A DNA stretch of 60,903 bases from an uncultured Desulfuromonadales bacterium (lineage in GTDB: Bacteria > Desulfobacterota > Desulfuromonadia > Desulfuromonadales > Geopsychrobacteraceae), in assembly GCA_945787335.1 (NCBI GenBank), contig CALZHR010000040.1:1-60903 (forward strand), in the 5' to 3' direction. The translations under genes were made by a program, and so were the position numbers. Of this stretch, positions 24,571-34,004 are shown piece by piece. The notes beneath the pieces are model-generated. The model was not told the DNA's origin, searched no databases, and worked only from the letters and a program-made list of their open reading frames with translations. Position 1 is the first letter of the stretch, and each line of letters begins with the position of its first letter.

Positions 24571-25545
24571 TTATTTCTGCAGCAGCTTGGCCGCCTCCTT
24601 GGCGTGATAGGTGATGATCAGGTCGGCGCCGGCGCGCTTCATACCGAGCAGGGTCTCCAGCATCACCCGATCGCCGTCGATCCAATCCTTCTCGGCCGCC
24701 GCCTTGACCATGCTGTATTCGCCGGAGACATTATAAGCGACCAGCGGCAGGTCGAAGTTGTCCTTCAGGTCGCGAAGGATGTCGAGATAGGCCAGGGCCG
24801 GCTTGACCATCAGGAAATCGGCCGCTTCGGCGACGTCCTGGTTCGCCTCGCGCAGCGCCTCCAGGCGGTTGGCCGGGTCCATCTGGTAGGAGCGCCGGTC
24901 GCCGAACTGCGGGGTGCTTTCGGCGGCGTCGCGGAACGGACCGTAATAGGCGCTGGCATATTTGACCGCGTAGCTCATCACCGGAATATGGTCAAAACCG
25001 TTCTCGTCGAGGGTGTCGCGAATCGCCGCCACCCGGCCGTCCATCATGTCGGACGGCGCGACGATATCGGCGCCGGCCTGGGCATGGGAGAGCGCCTCCT
25101 TGGCGAGCAGCTCGAGGGTCGCGTCGTTAACCACGTCGCCCTCCTCAATGATCCCGCAGTGGCCGTGGTCGGTGTACTCACAGAGGCAGACGTCGGTGAT
25201 CACGGTCAGCTCGGGAACCGCCTGCTTGATGGCGCGGATGGTGTTCTGGATAATGCCGGATTCACTGTAGGCATCGGAGCCGACCGCGTCCTTGGTCTCC
25301 GGGATGCCGAACAGGATCACCGCCGGGATGCCGAGTTCATGCACTTCCTTTGCCTCGGCGACGATGTTCTCGATCGACTGCTGATAGATCCCCGGCATCG
25401 AGACGATCTCTTTTTTGATATTCTCGCCAAAGGCGCTGAACATCGGGTAGATCAGGTCTTCGACGTGCAGGTAGGTTTCGCGCACCATGCGGCGGATATT
25501 TTCGTTGCGGCGCAAGCGGCGGCCTCGATAGCTGGGGAAGTACAT
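24571..25545 (-). CDS. hemB: Porphobilinogen synthase (delta-aminolevulinate dehydratase)
   Basis: The 324-residue protein joins two 5-aminolevulinate molecules into porphobilinogen in the cytoplasm. Hallmarks are the metal-binding cysteine cluster [14 protein letters not shown] (zinc type), the first active-site lysine in [14 protein letters not shown] and the Schiff-base lysine in [10 protein letters not shown]. Length is normal. It is the last gene of the tetrapyrrole operon, 68 bases after cobA-hemD, and is followed by a terminator. Confidence 0.97.
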   Translation of the reverse strand: MYFPSYRGRRLRRNENIRRMVRETYLHVEDLIYPMFSAFGENIKKEIVSMPGIYQQSIENIVAEAKEVHELGIPAVILFGIPETKDAVGSDAYSESGIIQNTIRAIKQAVPELTVITDVCLCEYTDHGHCGIIEEGDVVNDATLELLAKEALSHAQAGADIVAPSDMMDGRVAAIRDTLDENGFDHIPVMSYAVKYASAYYGPFRDAAESTPQFGDRRSYQMDPANRLEALREANQDVAEAADFLMVKPALAYLDILRDLKDNFDLPLVAYNVSGEYSMVKAAAEKDWIDGDRVMLETLLGMKRAGADLIITYHAKEAAKLLQK

Positions 25546-25613
25546 AGAGCAACTCCTTTGTTCTGCAGTAGGGGCGAGTCCTGGCTCGCCCAGGGTCGCC
25601 CGATCAGGGCCCC

Positions 25614-27134
25614 TTAGGATCGATTGTAATATTCGACCATCGCCGCGACCAGATCGTCAAGGGTCGAGTTTTCCGGCTCCAGGGTGACCTCGAAGCCGTG
25701 TTTGCGGATGGTCGCCGAGGTCTGCGGACCGATGGAGAAGAACGCGGCGCGCCCCTGCAGCTCTTTGAGTTCAGGACCGAGCATCGTCAGCAGGTTGTCG
25801 AAGGTCGAGGAGGAGCTGAAGCAGATGGCGTCAATCTCTCCGGCGCCGAGCAGGTGGCGGATCATCTCCGCCTTCCCTTCCGGTGCAACAGTGCGATAAG
25901 CGACCGGCGCCACCACCTCGGCCCCGGCGCGGGTCAGCTCATCACAGATCAAAGTGCGGGCGATCTCGGCGCGCGGATAGAGAATCCGCTTGCCCGCCAC
26001 GCCCTGGGCGAGCAGCTCTTCCACCACCCCCTCGGCACGATAATCCTGCGGCACCAGATCGGGCCGCAAGCCGTGCGCTTCGATCGCTTGGGCGGTCTTG
26101 GGGCCGACGGCGACGATCTGTACCCCGGCCAAACTGCGCAGATCAAGTTTGTTGGCCGCCAGCCGGGCGAAGAACTGTCCGACGGCGTTGGCCGAGGTCA
26201 GCACCAGGCTCTGGAAAGATGAGAGCTGCTGCAGGGCGGCATCGAAGGGCGCCGGGTCCTGCGGCGGAACGATATCGATGGTCGGCAGGCAGATCGTCTC
26301 GGCCCCCTGCTGCTGCAACAGTTGCACGAAACTGGCCGCCTGGGCCCTTGGCCGGGTGATCAGAAAGCGCTTGCCGAACAGCGGCAGGTTATCGTACCAG
26401 CGTAAGTCTTCGCGGTACCTGACCACCTCGCCGATGATGATCACCGCCGGCGGCTCGAGCCCTTCGCGGGCAACGTCGGCGGCGATCGTTTCCAGCGTTC
26501 CGATCAGGGTGCGCTGGCGCGGCAGGGTCGCCCACTGGATGATCGCCACCGGGGTATCGGCCGGCCGGCCGTGCTTGATCAGTTCTGCGCTGATCAGCTT
26601 GAGGTTGCTCATCCCCATGTAGAAGATCAGGGTGCCCAGCCCGGTCGCCAGCTTCTCCCAGTCGATGCTGGAGAGCTTGCGCTCGGGGCGTTCGTGGCCG
26701 GTGAGCAGCGCCAGGCTGGTGGTGACATCACGATGGGTCAGGGGGATTCCGGCGTAAGCGGCGGCGGCAAAGCCGGCGGTGACCCCGGGGATCACCTCGA
26801 AAGGAATGCCCCGCTCCTTGAGGTAGGCGGCCTCTTCACCGCCGCGACCGAAGATGTACGGATCGCCCCCCTTCAGGCGCACCACCTGCAGTCCAGAAGC
26901 GGCTTTTTTTGCCAGCAGGGCGTTGGTCTCCTCCTGCGGCAGGTGATGGTTGCCGCGCACCTTGCCGACGTAGATCTTTTCGGCATCGGCGCGGGCATGA
27001 CCGAGCAGCACCGGGTTGGCCAGGTAGTCGTAGATCACCACGTCGGCCCGGGCCAGGCACTCCTGCCCCTTGAGGGTCAAAAGGCCGGGATCACCCGGCC
27101 CTGCTCCGATCAGGTAGACCTTGCCTTTGCCCAA
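25614..27134 (-). CDS. cobA-hemD: Fused uroporphyrinogen-III C-methyltransferase / uroporphyrinogen-III synthase
   Basis: Using TTG at 27134, five bases beyond the hemC stop, the protein has 507 residues. The N-terminal half is a SUMT methyltransferase ([43 protein letters not shown]) that makes precorrin-2. The C-terminal half is HemD ([40 protein letters not shown]), which closes the ring of hydroxymethylbilane. The fusion couples synthesis of uroporphyrinogen III to its diversion to siroheme or B12, an arrangement known in several delta-proteobacteria and firmicutes. Confidence 0.95.
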   Translation of the reverse strand: MGKGKVYLIGAGPGDPGLLTLKGQECLARADVVIYDYLANPVLLGHARADAEKIYVGKVRGNHHLPQEETNALLAKKAASGLQVVRLKGGDPYIFGRGGEEAAYLKERGIPFEVIPGVTAGFAAAAYAGIPLTHRDVTTSLALLTGHERPERKLSSIDWEKLATGLGTLIFYMGMSNLKLISAELIKHGRPADTPVAIIQWATLPRQRTLIGTLETIAADVAREGLEPPAVIIIGEVVRYREDLRWYDNLPLFGKRFLITRPRAQAASFVQLLQQQGAETICLPTIDIVPPQDPAPFDAALQQLSSFQSLVLTSANAVGQFFARLAANKLDLRSLAGVQIVAVGPKTAQAIEAHGLRPDLVPQDYRAEGVVEELLAQGVAGKRILYPRAEIARTLICDELTRAGAEVVAPVAYRTVAPEGKAEMIRHLLGAGEIDAICFSSSSTFDNLLTMLGPELKELQGRAAFFSIGPQTSATIRKHGFEVTLEPENSTLDDLVAAMVEYYNRS

Positions 27135-27138
27135 GGGA

Positions 27139-28092
27139 TCAGTCCTTCTCCGCGAAGGTCTGGCAGCCGTAAACCTCGTTGAGGATCGGTCCGGCCCCCT
27201 CTTCGAGCAACTGCTTGGCCAGCGCCACGCCGGTCTCTTCGGCCTGATCGACATGGCAAGTGACGGTTTTCTTGATCATCTGCTTGCCGGCAACATCAGA
27301 GACCAAGGCGGTCAGCTCCAGCTGATCGCCGGTCACGGTGCCGAAAGCGGCGATCGGCACCTGGCAGCCCCCTTCCAGGGTCTTCAGGACCGCCCGTTCG
27401 GCCTTGACGGCGTCGGCGGTCGGCGGGTGGTTGAAGAAGTCGATCAGCGTGTTGGTCTGGTCATCGTCGATCCGGCTCTCCAGCCCCAGGGCCCCCTGGC
27501 CGATCGCCGGCAGGCAGGTTTTCGGCTCGAAATATTCCCCGATCTGCTCGCCGAAGCCGAGCCGATGCATGCCGGCCGCGGCCAGCACCACGGCATCCAG
27601 ATCGTCGCTTTCCAGCTTGCCGATCCGGGTCTGGACGTTGCCGCGGATATCGACCATCTGAAGGTCGGGGCGCAGGTGCAGCAGCTGGGCCTTACGGCGC
27701 AGCGAGCTGGTGCCGATGCGGCCGCCCTGGCGGATATCCATAAAGCTCTTGACCCCTTCTTTGAGGACGACGATATCACGCGGGTCCTCCCGCTCGGTGA
27801 TGCAGCGCAGGCCGGTCCCTTCCGGGAAGAAGGTCGGAACGTCCTTCATCGAATGCACAGCGATGTCGATCTCGCCTCTCAGCATCGCCTCCTGGATCTC
27901 CTTGACGAACAGCCCCTTGCCACCGACCATCGCCAGCGGCACATCGAGAATCTTGTCCCCTTGGGTCTTGATCTTGGTCAGGGTCACGTCCAGTTCGGGA
28001 TATTTTTTCTCCAACTCCGACTTGACCCAGTTGGCCTGCCAGAGCGCCAGGGCGCTGGCCCGGGTACCGATGCGAAGGGTTTGTTTTGCCAT
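27139..28092 (-). CDS. hemC: Hydroxymethylbilane synthase (porphobilinogen deaminase)
   Basis: The 317-residue enzyme polymerises four porphobilinogens. Visible marks are the N-terminal IGTRASALALWQA, the catalytic Asp region VHSMKDVP, the arginine-rich RIGTSSLRRKAQL and RGNVQTR, and the dipyrromethane-cofactor cysteine in LEGGCQVP near residue 246. It lies 14 bases after hemA and immediately before cobA-hemD, as expected for consecutive pathway steps. Confidence 0.97.
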   Translation of the reverse strand: MAKQTLRIGTRASALALWQANWVKSELEKKYPELDVTLTKIKTQGDKILDVPLAMVGGKGLFVKEIQEAMLRGEIDIAVHSMKDVPTFFPEGTGLRCITEREDPRDIVVLKEGVKSFMDIRQGGRIGTSSLRRKAQLLHLRPDLQMVDIRGNVQTRIGKLESDDLDAVVLAAAGMHRLGFGEQIGEYFEPKTCLPAIGQGALGLESRIDDDQTNTLIDFFNHPPTADAVKAERAVLKTLEGGCQVPIAAFGTVTGDQLELTALVSDVAGKQMIKKTVTCHVDQAEETGVALAKQLLEEGAGPILNEVYGCQTFAEKD

Positions 28093-28106
28093 GCTGAAAA
28101 CTCCTT

Positions 28107-29414
28107 TTATGCGTCGTCCGAATCAGCCGCCTGTTGCAGCTTTTCAGTCGTATCGGGCAAATCGAACAGCGTACGCACGGCGTCGATATAGAGATCGCCG
28201 TCGCTGCCGTTCTGGGCTTGTTTGAGAATATTGGTCGGGTGATGGAGGATCTTGTTGACGATGGCATTGGTCATCGCCTCGACCGCTTTGCGCTCCTTTT
28301 TCCCCAGCCCATTGAGGCTGGAGAAGGTCTTTTCCAGTTCGGCCTTGCGCACCCGGTCGAGCTGCTGGCGCAGGGCGACGATGGTCGGCTTGACCTCAAG
28401 GGTCGCCATCCAGCGCTGGAACTGCGCGATCTCCTCGTCGATGATCTCTTCCGCCTTGGCCGCTTCCTTATGCCGCTCCTTGAGGTTGGCCTGCACCACC
28501 CCCTGCAGGTCGTCGACATCGTAGAGGTAGATGCCGTCAAGCTTGTTGGCCAGCGGGTCGATGTCGCGCGGCACGGCGATGTCAATCAGGAACATCGGCT
28601 TGTGACGGCGCAGCTTGCAGACCTCTTTGAGCTTCTTGGCCTCGAGCACGTAATCGGGCGCCCCGGTCGAGGAGAGGACGATGTCGACCCGGTGCAGCTG
28701 CTCGCGGAAGTTTTCGAAGGAGACCGCGGTGCCGTCGAATTCATCGGCCAGCTTCTCGGCGCGAGAGAAGGTCCGGTTGGTGACCAGCACCTTGGCGACG
28801 CCGTTGTTGACGAAGTGGCGCGCGGCCAGCTCGCACATCTCGCCGGCGCCGATCAGCATGACGGTCTTGTCTTCGAGGGTATCGAAGATCTTGCGTGCCA
28901 GTTCGACCGCGGCAAAGGAGACCGAAACGGCGCTGCTGGCGATGGCGGTTTCGGTACGCACCCGCTTGGCGACGGAGAAGGCCTTGTGCAAAAAACGGTT
29001 GAGGATCAGCCCGGCGGTCTTGTACTCGCAGGCATAACCGTAGGCGGTCTTGATCTGCCCGAGGATCTGCGGCTCGCCGATCACCATCGAATCGAGGCTG
29101 GCGGACACGCGCAAGACGTGGCGGATCGCTTCGGCCCCTTCGTAGGAATAGAGGTGCTGCTCGAGATCGCTCAGCCGCAGCTGATGATAGGCCGCCAGGA
29201 ACTGCTTGAGCTCGGTGATCGCCGCATCGACATTGCGGCTGGTCGCGTACAGCTCGACCCGGTTGCAGGTGGACACGATAACCGCTTCGGAGACCGACGG
29301 CAGGGCCAGCATCTGCTGGAGCGGCGCTTCCATCTCGGTGGGAGCGAAAGCGACCTTTTCTCGGATTTCGACTGGAGCCGTCTTATGACTGAGCCCCACG
29401 ACAAGAATATTCAT
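28107..29414 (-). CDS. hemA: Glutamyl-tRNA reductase
   Basis: The 435-residue enzyme reduces glutamyl-tRNA to glutamate-1-semialdehyde, the committed step of the C5 route. Seen are the N-terminal [14 protein letters not shown], the catalytic-cysteine motif [10 protein letters not shown] (Cys50), the NADPH-binding [16 protein letters not shown], and the C-terminal dimerisation helices. hemL is not in this window. The operon order hemA-hemC-cobA/hemD-hemB follows the pathway. Confidence 0.97.
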   Translation of the reverse strand: MNILVVGLSHKTAPVEIREKVAFAPTEMEAPLQQMLALPSVSEAVIVSTCNRVELYATSRNVDAAITELKQFLAAYHQLRLSDLEQHLYSYEGAEAIRHVLRVSASLDSMVIGEPQILGQIKTAYGYACEYKTAGLILNRFLHKAFSVAKRVRTETAIASSAVSVSFAAVELARKIFDTLEDKTVMLIGAGEMCELAARHFVNNGVAKVLVTNRTFSRAEKLADEFDGTAVSFENFREQLHRVDIVLSSTGAPDYVLEAKKLKEVCKLRRHKPMFLIDIAVPRDIDPLANKLDGIYLYDVDDLQGVVQANLKERHKEAAKAEEIIDEEIAQFQRWMATLEVKPTIVALRQQLDRVRKAELEKTFSSLNGLGKKERKAVEAMTNAIVNKILHHPTNILKQAQNGSDGDLYIDAVRTLFDLPDTTEKLQQAADSDDA

Positions 29415-29435
29415 AGTTCGGTCTGTCCGGCTCCG

Positions 29436-30272
29436 TTAAATCAGGGCAAAGGCCTTGAAGGTATGCTGACCGCCTAACAACAGGTTGACACCGAGAAAGG
29501 TAAACAGCAGGAAGATAAAACCGATGATGGCGAAGATCGCCGCCTTGCGGCCGCTCCAGCCGATCGTCAAACGGCCATGCAGCAGCGCCGCGTAGAGAAA
29601 CCAGGTGATCAGCGCCCAGGTTTCCTTGGGATCCCAGCTCCAGTAGCTGCCCCAGACGGTATTACCCCAGAAGGCCCCGCTGATGATCCCGAGGGTCAGC
29701 AGCGGGAAACCGACGCTCAAGCAGGTGTAATTGACCTTGTCGAGGGTGTCGAGCGACGGCAGCCGCTGATAGATACCGGTGAAGCGTTTGCTTTTCAGCA
29801 TCCGGTCCTGAATCAGGTACATCACCCCGGCGCCGAAGGAGAGCGCAAAAGCGGCGTTGCCGAGAAAGGCGCAGGTGATATGCACCGGAAACAGCCAGGT
29901 CTTCAGCATCGGGTTGAGCTCGACGACCACGTTCGGGCTCAGGGCGCTGCCGATCATCAGCAGCGTCGCCAGCGGACTGGCAAAGGCGCCCATCACCGCC
30001 AGACGGAAACGCAGATCGAGCAGCAGAAACAGCAGCACCAGGCACCAGGCGAAAAACGAGAGCGATTCATGCAGGCTGGTGACCGGGGTACCGCCGGCCG
30101 TCGCGTGGCGCACGGCAAAGCTGCCGGCGTGCAGCAGAACGCCGGCGACCAGCACCCAGCGACCGATGCGACCGGCAACGCGGCGCTTGCCGATCATATC
30201 GACCAGATAGAGCACGGTGGCCGACAGATAAACGAGCAGCGTCAGGGTAAACAGCAGTGTCATCGTGCTCAT
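29436..30272 (-). CDS. CcsA/ResC-type cytochrome c assembly protein
   Basis: The 278-residue protein is almost entirely membrane-embedded (about eight helices) and carries the tryptophan-rich heme-handling motif WSWDPKETWALITW near residue 205, with histidines in flanking helices (SFAVRHATAG, HITCAFLG). This is the CcsA/HemX family of system II cytochrome c maturation, or the HemX protein that accompanies hemA in other bacteria; sequence alone does not separate the two. Its start overlaps the siroheme gene stop by four bases (ATGA). Confidence 0.87.
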   Translation of the reverse strand: MSTMTLLFTLTLLVYLSATVLYLVDMIGKRRVAGRIGRWVLVAGVLLHAGSFAVRHATAGGTPVTSLHESLSFFAWCLVLLFLLLDLRFRLAVMGAFASPLATLLMIGSALSPNVVVELNPMLKTWLFPVHITCAFLGNAAFALSFGAGVMYLIQDRMLKSKRFTGIYQRLPSLDTLDKVNYTCLSVGFPLLTLGIISGAFWGNTVWGSYWSWDPKETWALITWFLYAALLHGRLTIGWSGRKAAIFAIIGFIFLLFTFLGVNLLLGGQHTFKAFALI

Positions 30273-30949
30273 GATTGTCCTTCCGGTCGCTGGATCTGCA
30301 GAGCATCCAGCGTATATTGGTCACCAAAGGTTCGCTGCAACAGCCCGTCGACCGCGCCGAAGTTGCCGACGCCCAGCAACGGCAGCAGCTCCTGCCAGAA
30401 ACTGCGCAAAACCTGTTGATTATATTTAGTCGTTGTTGGATCAGTCAACCAGTTTCGCCGCACCGCGGCGACGATCTCCAGCCCGATTTCCCAGCTGTCG
30501 GTCACCTGTTCGGCCAGTTGATCACGGATCACCGCCGCCAGGGCCGGGCTGCGGCCGTTGGTGGAAACCGCCAGGCTCAACTGGCCACGCTGCAGTTTGG
30601 CCGGCAGAACAAAGTCACCCGCAGCACCCTGGGCGCTGCTGCAGAGAACACCAAGCTGCCTGGCATCGTTCAGAAGCTGTGCATTGACCTGTGACGAACT
30701 GGTGCAGGCGAATGCGAGAAACGCACCATCCAGATCCTCGCGGCGATAGTTTCGCGCGACCACCTCGATCGCCGGGTCGGGAAAATCCTCCGCGTCAATC
30801 TGCGGATCGACCAGCCGCACCCGTGCTCCGGACTGCAACAGCCCTGCCAGTTTGCGCTGACCTACGCTCCCGCCGCCAACGACCAGTACCAGGCGCCGGC
30901 TCAGGTCGACAAACACCGGGTAGGGGAAATTACCTTCAGATCCGCCCAT
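30269..30949 (-). CDS. Precorrin-2 dehydrogenase / sirohydrochlorin ferrochelatase, CysG N-terminal type
   Basis: With ATG at 30949 (AGGG four bases upstream) the protein has 226 residues. The Rossmann motif VLVVGGGSVGQRKLAGLLQ, followed by VVARNYRREDLDG, LAFACTSSSQVN and FVLPAKLQRGQLSLAVSTNGRSPALA, identifies the Met8/CysG-N family. It would oxidise precorrin-2 and insert iron to make siroheme, using the precorrin-2 produced by the CobA half of the downstream fusion. Confidence 0.92.
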   Translation of the reverse strand: MGGSEGNFPYPVFVDLSRRLVLVVGGGSVGQRKLAGLLQSGARVRLVDPQIDAEDFPDPAIEVVARNYRREDLDGAFLAFACTSSSQVNAQLLNDARQLGVLCSSAQGAAGDFVLPAKLQRGQLSLAVSTNGRSPALAAVIRDQLAEQVTDSWEIGLEIVAAVRRNWLTDPTTTKYNQQVLRSFWQELLPLLGVGNFGAVDGLLQRTFGDQYTLDALQIQRPEGQS

Positions 30950-30959
30950 TTGCCCTGCT

Positions 30960-31532
30960 CTAGACGCCGAACAGCTCGGCTTCAACCAGCTCGCAGAGCA
31001 GGTGGCCGGCGAACATGGTCAGCTCCAGGTTGCGCGCCAATCGGCTGCTGCCCAGCTTCAGGCAAGCCTCGATCCCGTCGCGATATAGCGGGTCGGCAGT
31101 GCCATCAGGCGCAAACAGCGCGATCGGCTGTCCGGCATCCGCCACCTCGTCCAGCAACTGTCGCAGGCCTGCATCGGCCCGACCGGTCGCGAGCACCAGC
31201 AACAGGTGCTGCTCAGAGTTCAAAGCCCGGTAGTGGCGTACCAGGCGACTTTCATGGGCATCATCCACCATCAGCGCGTCCAGTACCGGGTCGCTGCCGA
31301 GCGCCAGGGCCGGCAGAGCGGGACGGTCGAAGCCGAGGCGAAAGGTGAACTGGCCGGCCAATAATTGCGCCAGCGGCTGGGTCGCGCCCTGGCCGGCAAT
31401 CAGCAATTGCCCGCCGGCCGCAAAAATCCCACCTACCCGGCTGGCCAGCCGGGCCAGCTGCTCGCCTTGTTGTGCGAGTTGTTGGAACTGCTCGATCGCC
31501 TGCTCAGTTGCTGCAGCGACACGCTGATTCAT
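30960..31532 (-). CDS. SIS-domain protein (GmhA/DiaA-like)
   Basis: GGAGGAG before ATG at 31532 sets the start, giving 190 residues. The fold is a single sugar-isomerase (SIS) domain: N-terminal helix, then RVGGIFAAGGQLLIAGQG (phosphosugar loop), HLLLVLATGRADAGLRQLLDEV and LELTMFAGHLLCELVE. It most resembles the GmhA/DiaA group, with a changed glycine loop. GmhA makes heptose-phosphate and DiaA promotes DnaA assembly; neither fits its place as first gene of a tetrapyrrole operon, so its role is unclear. Confidence 0.82.
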   Translation of the reverse strand: MNQRVAAATEQAIEQFQQLAQQGEQLARLASRVGGIFAAGGQLLIAGQGATQPLAQLLAGQFTFRLGFDRPALPALALGSDPVLDALMVDDAHESRLVRHYRALNSEQHLLLVLATGRADAGLRQLLDEVADAGQPIALFAPDGTADPLYRDGIEACLKLGSSRLARNLELTMFAGHLLCELVEAELFGV

Positions 31533-31586
31533 GGCTCCTCCGATCAGACTATCATGCCCGCGCACAAAAAAGCGCCCGGTCCCGGC

Positions 31587-31615
31587 ATCATAAGAGGCCA
31601 TTAAGAGTCTGTCAA
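31587..31615 (-). promoter_or_regulatory. Sigma-70-type promoter of the tetrapyrrole operon
   Basis: Minus-strand TTGACA (31615-31610), 17-base spacer, TATGAT (31592-31587). A near-consensus promoter about 55 bases upstream of the SIS gene. Confidence 0.78.
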
Positions 31616-31642
31616 GCAACTGCAGACAGGGTGCATTGCTCC

Positions 31643-31670
31643 TTGATTTTTTTGACAGGTCATTTATATT
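31643..31670 (+). promoter_or_regulatory. Probable promoter of thioredoxin gene
   Basis: TTGATT (31643-31648), 16-base spacer, TATATT (31665-31670). A TTGACA at 31652 also occurs but has no good -10 at the right distance. Confidence 0.5.
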
Positions 31671-31731
31671 TGAGGGCAATTGCAATCATTAATAATCCAA
31701 TCCCCGCCAACGCGAATAAAAGGAGAACCTC

Positions 31732-32061
31732 ATGGCAGGTGACAACGTTGTAGAATTTACCGATGACAATTTCGATGCAGAGGTCCTGCAGTCAGCGACT
31801 CCGGTCCTGGTCGATTTCTGGGCCACCTGGTGCGCCCCCTGCAAAGCGATTTCACCGGTCATTGATCAACTGGCTGGCGAGTACGAAGGCAAAGTCAAGG
31901 TCGGCAAGGTCAATGTAGACGAGAACCCGGCCACCCCGGGACAGTTCGGCGTCCGCGGAATACCGACCATGATTCTCTTCAAAGATGGCCAGATTGTCGA
32001 CCAGCTGGTCGGCGCTGTGCCGAAGAACCAGCTGGAAAGTTTGTTGCAAAAAGCGCTTTAA
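31732..32061 (+). CDS. trxA: Thioredoxin
   Basis: The 109-residue protein is a complete thioredoxin with [17 protein letters not shown] (redox WCxPC), [27 protein letters not shown] (cis-proline) and [15 protein letters not shown]. The active-site variant is CAPC in place of the common CGPC. AAAGGAG before ATG is a good ribosome site. It is divergent from the tetrapyrrole operon and followed by a terminator hairpin. Confidence 0.96.
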   Translation: MAGDNVVEFTDDNFDAEVLQSATPVLVDFWATWCAPCKAISPVIDQLAGEYEGKVKVGKVNVDENPATPGQFGVRGIPTMILFKDGQIVDQLVGAVPKNQLESLLQKAL

Positions 32062-32088
32062 GCGTCCACGTCGGTTCGAATGACCAAC

Positions 32089-32122
32089 AGGCCCCCATGT
32101 CGTATCAGGCATGGGGGCCTGT
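32089..32122. terminator. Bidirectional terminator between convergent genes
   Basis: CAGGCCCCCATG (32089-32100) and CATGGGGGCCTG (32111-32122) form a 12-bp stem with a ten-base loop; the plus-strand tail is TTGATTTATT. It lies between trxA and the converging DUF4124 gene. Confidence 0.75.
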
Positions 32123-32126
32123 TGAT

Positions 32127-32651
32127 TTATTGATCGTCAATCTGGCTGAGAATCGTCCTGATCTGCTGCTTTTTATCGCTGTCGATGCTGGCCCGGGGCA
32201 ATTCATCGAGCAGCTGCTGCTTCCCCTCCCGCGCCTGTTGAATCTCCTGATCCGCCTGTTTTATCGTTTCCCGCGAACTGTAGTTCCAGCTCCGCAGCGC
32301 CTGCCGCTTGCTGCGCAGCGCCTGCTGGTACTGGTCGTGTAATCCTTGCGCCCGCCGCTCCATCTGCTCAGCTAGGCGTTGCTTTTGCGCCTGTTGTTGT
32401 TCGACCTCACGGACCTGCTGATCGATCTCGGAGCGGCTGACCGGCGGGGGCGGGGCGGCAGGGACAAAGTTCAGATTTTCTGTCGGCCGCGGTTCGAGCT
32501 TTTTCGCTTTCGTCAGGCACTCCGGGGGCAGGTTGGTCAGATTGTCGGTAAAATGCAGCTTCCCCTGGTCATCGCGGCAGGAGTAATTCTGGCCGGCCGC
32601 AAGCTGAACCAGCAGCAGGCTGCCGCTGAGCAATAAGAGCAAAATCCGCAT
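32127..32651 (-). CDS. Exported DUF4124-domain protein
   Basis: The 174-residue protein has a signal peptide (MRILLLLLSGSLLLVQLAAG) and then a DUF4124 module (NYSCRDDQGKLHFTDNLTNLPPEC) whose two cysteines probably form a disulfide. A proline linker and a long charged, glutamine-rich coiled coil (residues 75-170) follow. The family is periplasmic and of unknown function. It is downstream of dtd by 16 bases and likely cotranscribed. Confidence 0.82.
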   Translation of the reverse strand: MRILLLLLSGSLLLVQLAAGQNYSCRDDQGKLHFTDNLTNLPPECLTKAKKLEPRPTENLNFVPAAPPPPVSRSEIDQQVREVEQQQAQKQRLAEQMERRAQGLHDQYQQALRSKRQALRSWNYSSRETIKQADQEIQQAREGKQQLLDELPRASIDSDKKQQIRTILSQIDDQ

Positions 32652-32667
32652 GCTTCTCTCCCATCGG

Positions 32668-33117
32668 TTAGAACTGCCGCCGGCTGTCGAGCAGGATCGT
32701 CACCGGGCCATCATTGACCAGCTCGACCGCCATCTCGGCTTGAAAGCGACCGGTCTGCACCCTCAGGCCCCGGCCCTGCAGCTGGCTGACAAAATAGTCG
32801 CAGAGCGGCTCGGCCTGCTCCGGCCGGGCAGCGTTGGAGAATCCGGGCCGACGTCCCTTGCGACAGTCGGCCAGCAGGGTGAACTGTGAAACCACCAGCA
32901 GCTCGCCGGCGATATCGGCTACCGAGAGGTTCATCTTCCCCTGCGGATCTTCGAAGATCCGCAGACCGGCGACCTTGTCGGCCAGGTAATCAGCCGCCGC
33001 CTGATCGTCCCCCTGCTCGACCCCGAGCAGGATCAGCAGCCCCTGATCGATGCGTGAGATCTGCTCTGCAGCAACCCTGACAGCTGCGCGGCTGACCCGC
33101 TGCACAACGGCCCTCAT
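32668..33117 (-). CDS. dtd: D-aminoacyl-tRNA deacylase
   Basis: The 149-residue protein removes D-amino acids, and glycine mischarged on tRNA-Ala, from tRNA. Motifs are MRAVVQRVSRAAV, GLLILLGVEQGD, the catalytic-site SQFTLLADCRKGRRPGF, and the cross-subunit NDGPVTILLDS, here with Asp before GPVT. Length is normal. It is followed by the DUF4124 gene and preceded, after 20 bases, by nfo on the same strand. Confidence 0.96.
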   Translation of the reverse strand: MRAVVQRVSRAAVRVAAEQISRIDQGLLILLGVEQGDDQAAADYLADKVAGLRIFEDPQGKMNLSVADIAGELLVVSQFTLLADCRKGRRPGFSNAARPEQAEPLCDYFVSQLQGRGLRVQTGRFQAEMAVELVNDGPVTILLDSRRQF

Positions 33118-33137
33118 CTATTTATTGTACCTCGTCT

Positions 33138-34004
33138 TTAGGCATCGACCAGTCCCCGCAGGAAGGCCAGGTTTTCCAGGTCATGGCAATGGTTCTCACC
33201 ACCCGGGGTTTCGATAATCTTCGGCAGCGCGGCAAAGCGCGGATCGCGCATCAGCGCCAGGAAGCCGGCCGGGCCGATTTTTCCCTTGCCGACATGATCA
33301 TGCCGGTCGACCCGAGCGCCGAGCGGCTTCTTGCTGTCATTGAGATGGAAGAGCCGCAGCTGTTTCAGGCCGATCAGCCGCTCGAATTCGGCCATGGTCG
33401 CGGCGTATCCCTCGGCGGTCGCCAGGTCGTAGCCGGCGGCAAAGGCGTGGCAGCTGTCGAAACAGACGCCGAAGTTACCCTGCGGCAAGCGGGAGAAAAT
33501 TTCCGCAAGCTCTTCGAAACGGGCACCGAGGCAGCTGCCCTGGCCGGCCGTGTTCTCGACCAGCACTCGAACCTGCTCGGGTGCTGCGGCAAAGATGCTG
33601 CGAAAACTCCCGACCAGCGTTTTCAGCCCCGCCGCGCTGCCCTGCCCCACATGGGCGCCTGGGTGCATGACCAGATCCTCGATGCCGAGCTGGGCGCAAC
33701 GCTGCATTTCGTCGAGAAAGGCCGCGATCGACTTGCTGCGCAGCCTCTCATCCGGACTGGCCAGGTTGATCAGGTAGCTGTCGTGAACGGCAACGTACTG
33801 CACCGGACTCTGCTGCCGGGCAGCATGAAAGGCGCTGATGGTTTCTTGGGTCAGTGGCTTGGCCTGCCAGCGGCTGGCGTTGCGGGTGAAGATCTGAATC
33901 GCCGTTGCAGCGATCGCTTCCGCGCGGGCAAAGGCCTGCTCGACTCCGCCGGCAATCGAGACATGGGCACCAAGCAGCAGCGCACTGCTCTTTACTTGAT
34001 CCAT
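33138..34004 (-). CDS. nfo: Endonuclease IV (AP endonuclease)
   Basis: With ATG at 34004 overlapping the preceding stop (ATGA) the protein has 288 residues, standard for the family. It cuts at abasic sites in base-excision repair with a three-zinc centre. Recognised motifs are GAHVSIAGGVEQA, IQIFTRN, HDSYLINLASPDE, VMHPGAHVG, ENTAGQGSCLG, CFDSCHAFAAGYD, HLNDSKKPLGARVDRHDHVGKG and PKIIETPG. Some similar genes start six codons earlier. Confidence 0.95.
   Translation of the reverse strand: MDQVKSSALLLGAHVSIAGGVEQAFARAEAIAATAIQIFTRNASRWQAKPLTQETISAFHAARQQSPVQYVAVHDSYLINLASPDERLRSKSIAAFLDEMQRCAQLGIEDLVMHPGAHVGQGSAAGLKTLVGSFRSIFAAAPEQVRVLVENTAGQGSCLGARFEELAEIFSRLPQGNFGVCFDSCHAFAAGYDLATAEGYAATMAEFERLIGLKQLRLFHLNDSKKPLGARVDRHDHVGKGKIGPAGFLALMRDPRFAALPKIIETPGGENHCHDLENLAFLRGLVDA

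Noticed and set aside
28134-29477. 447-codon plus-strand frame opposite hemA
   Set aside because: hemA carries all expected motifs; the opposite frame has none.
31652-31680. TTGACA upstream of trxA as -35
   Set aside because: No acceptable -10 at 16-18 bases; the TTGATT/TATATT pair is better.
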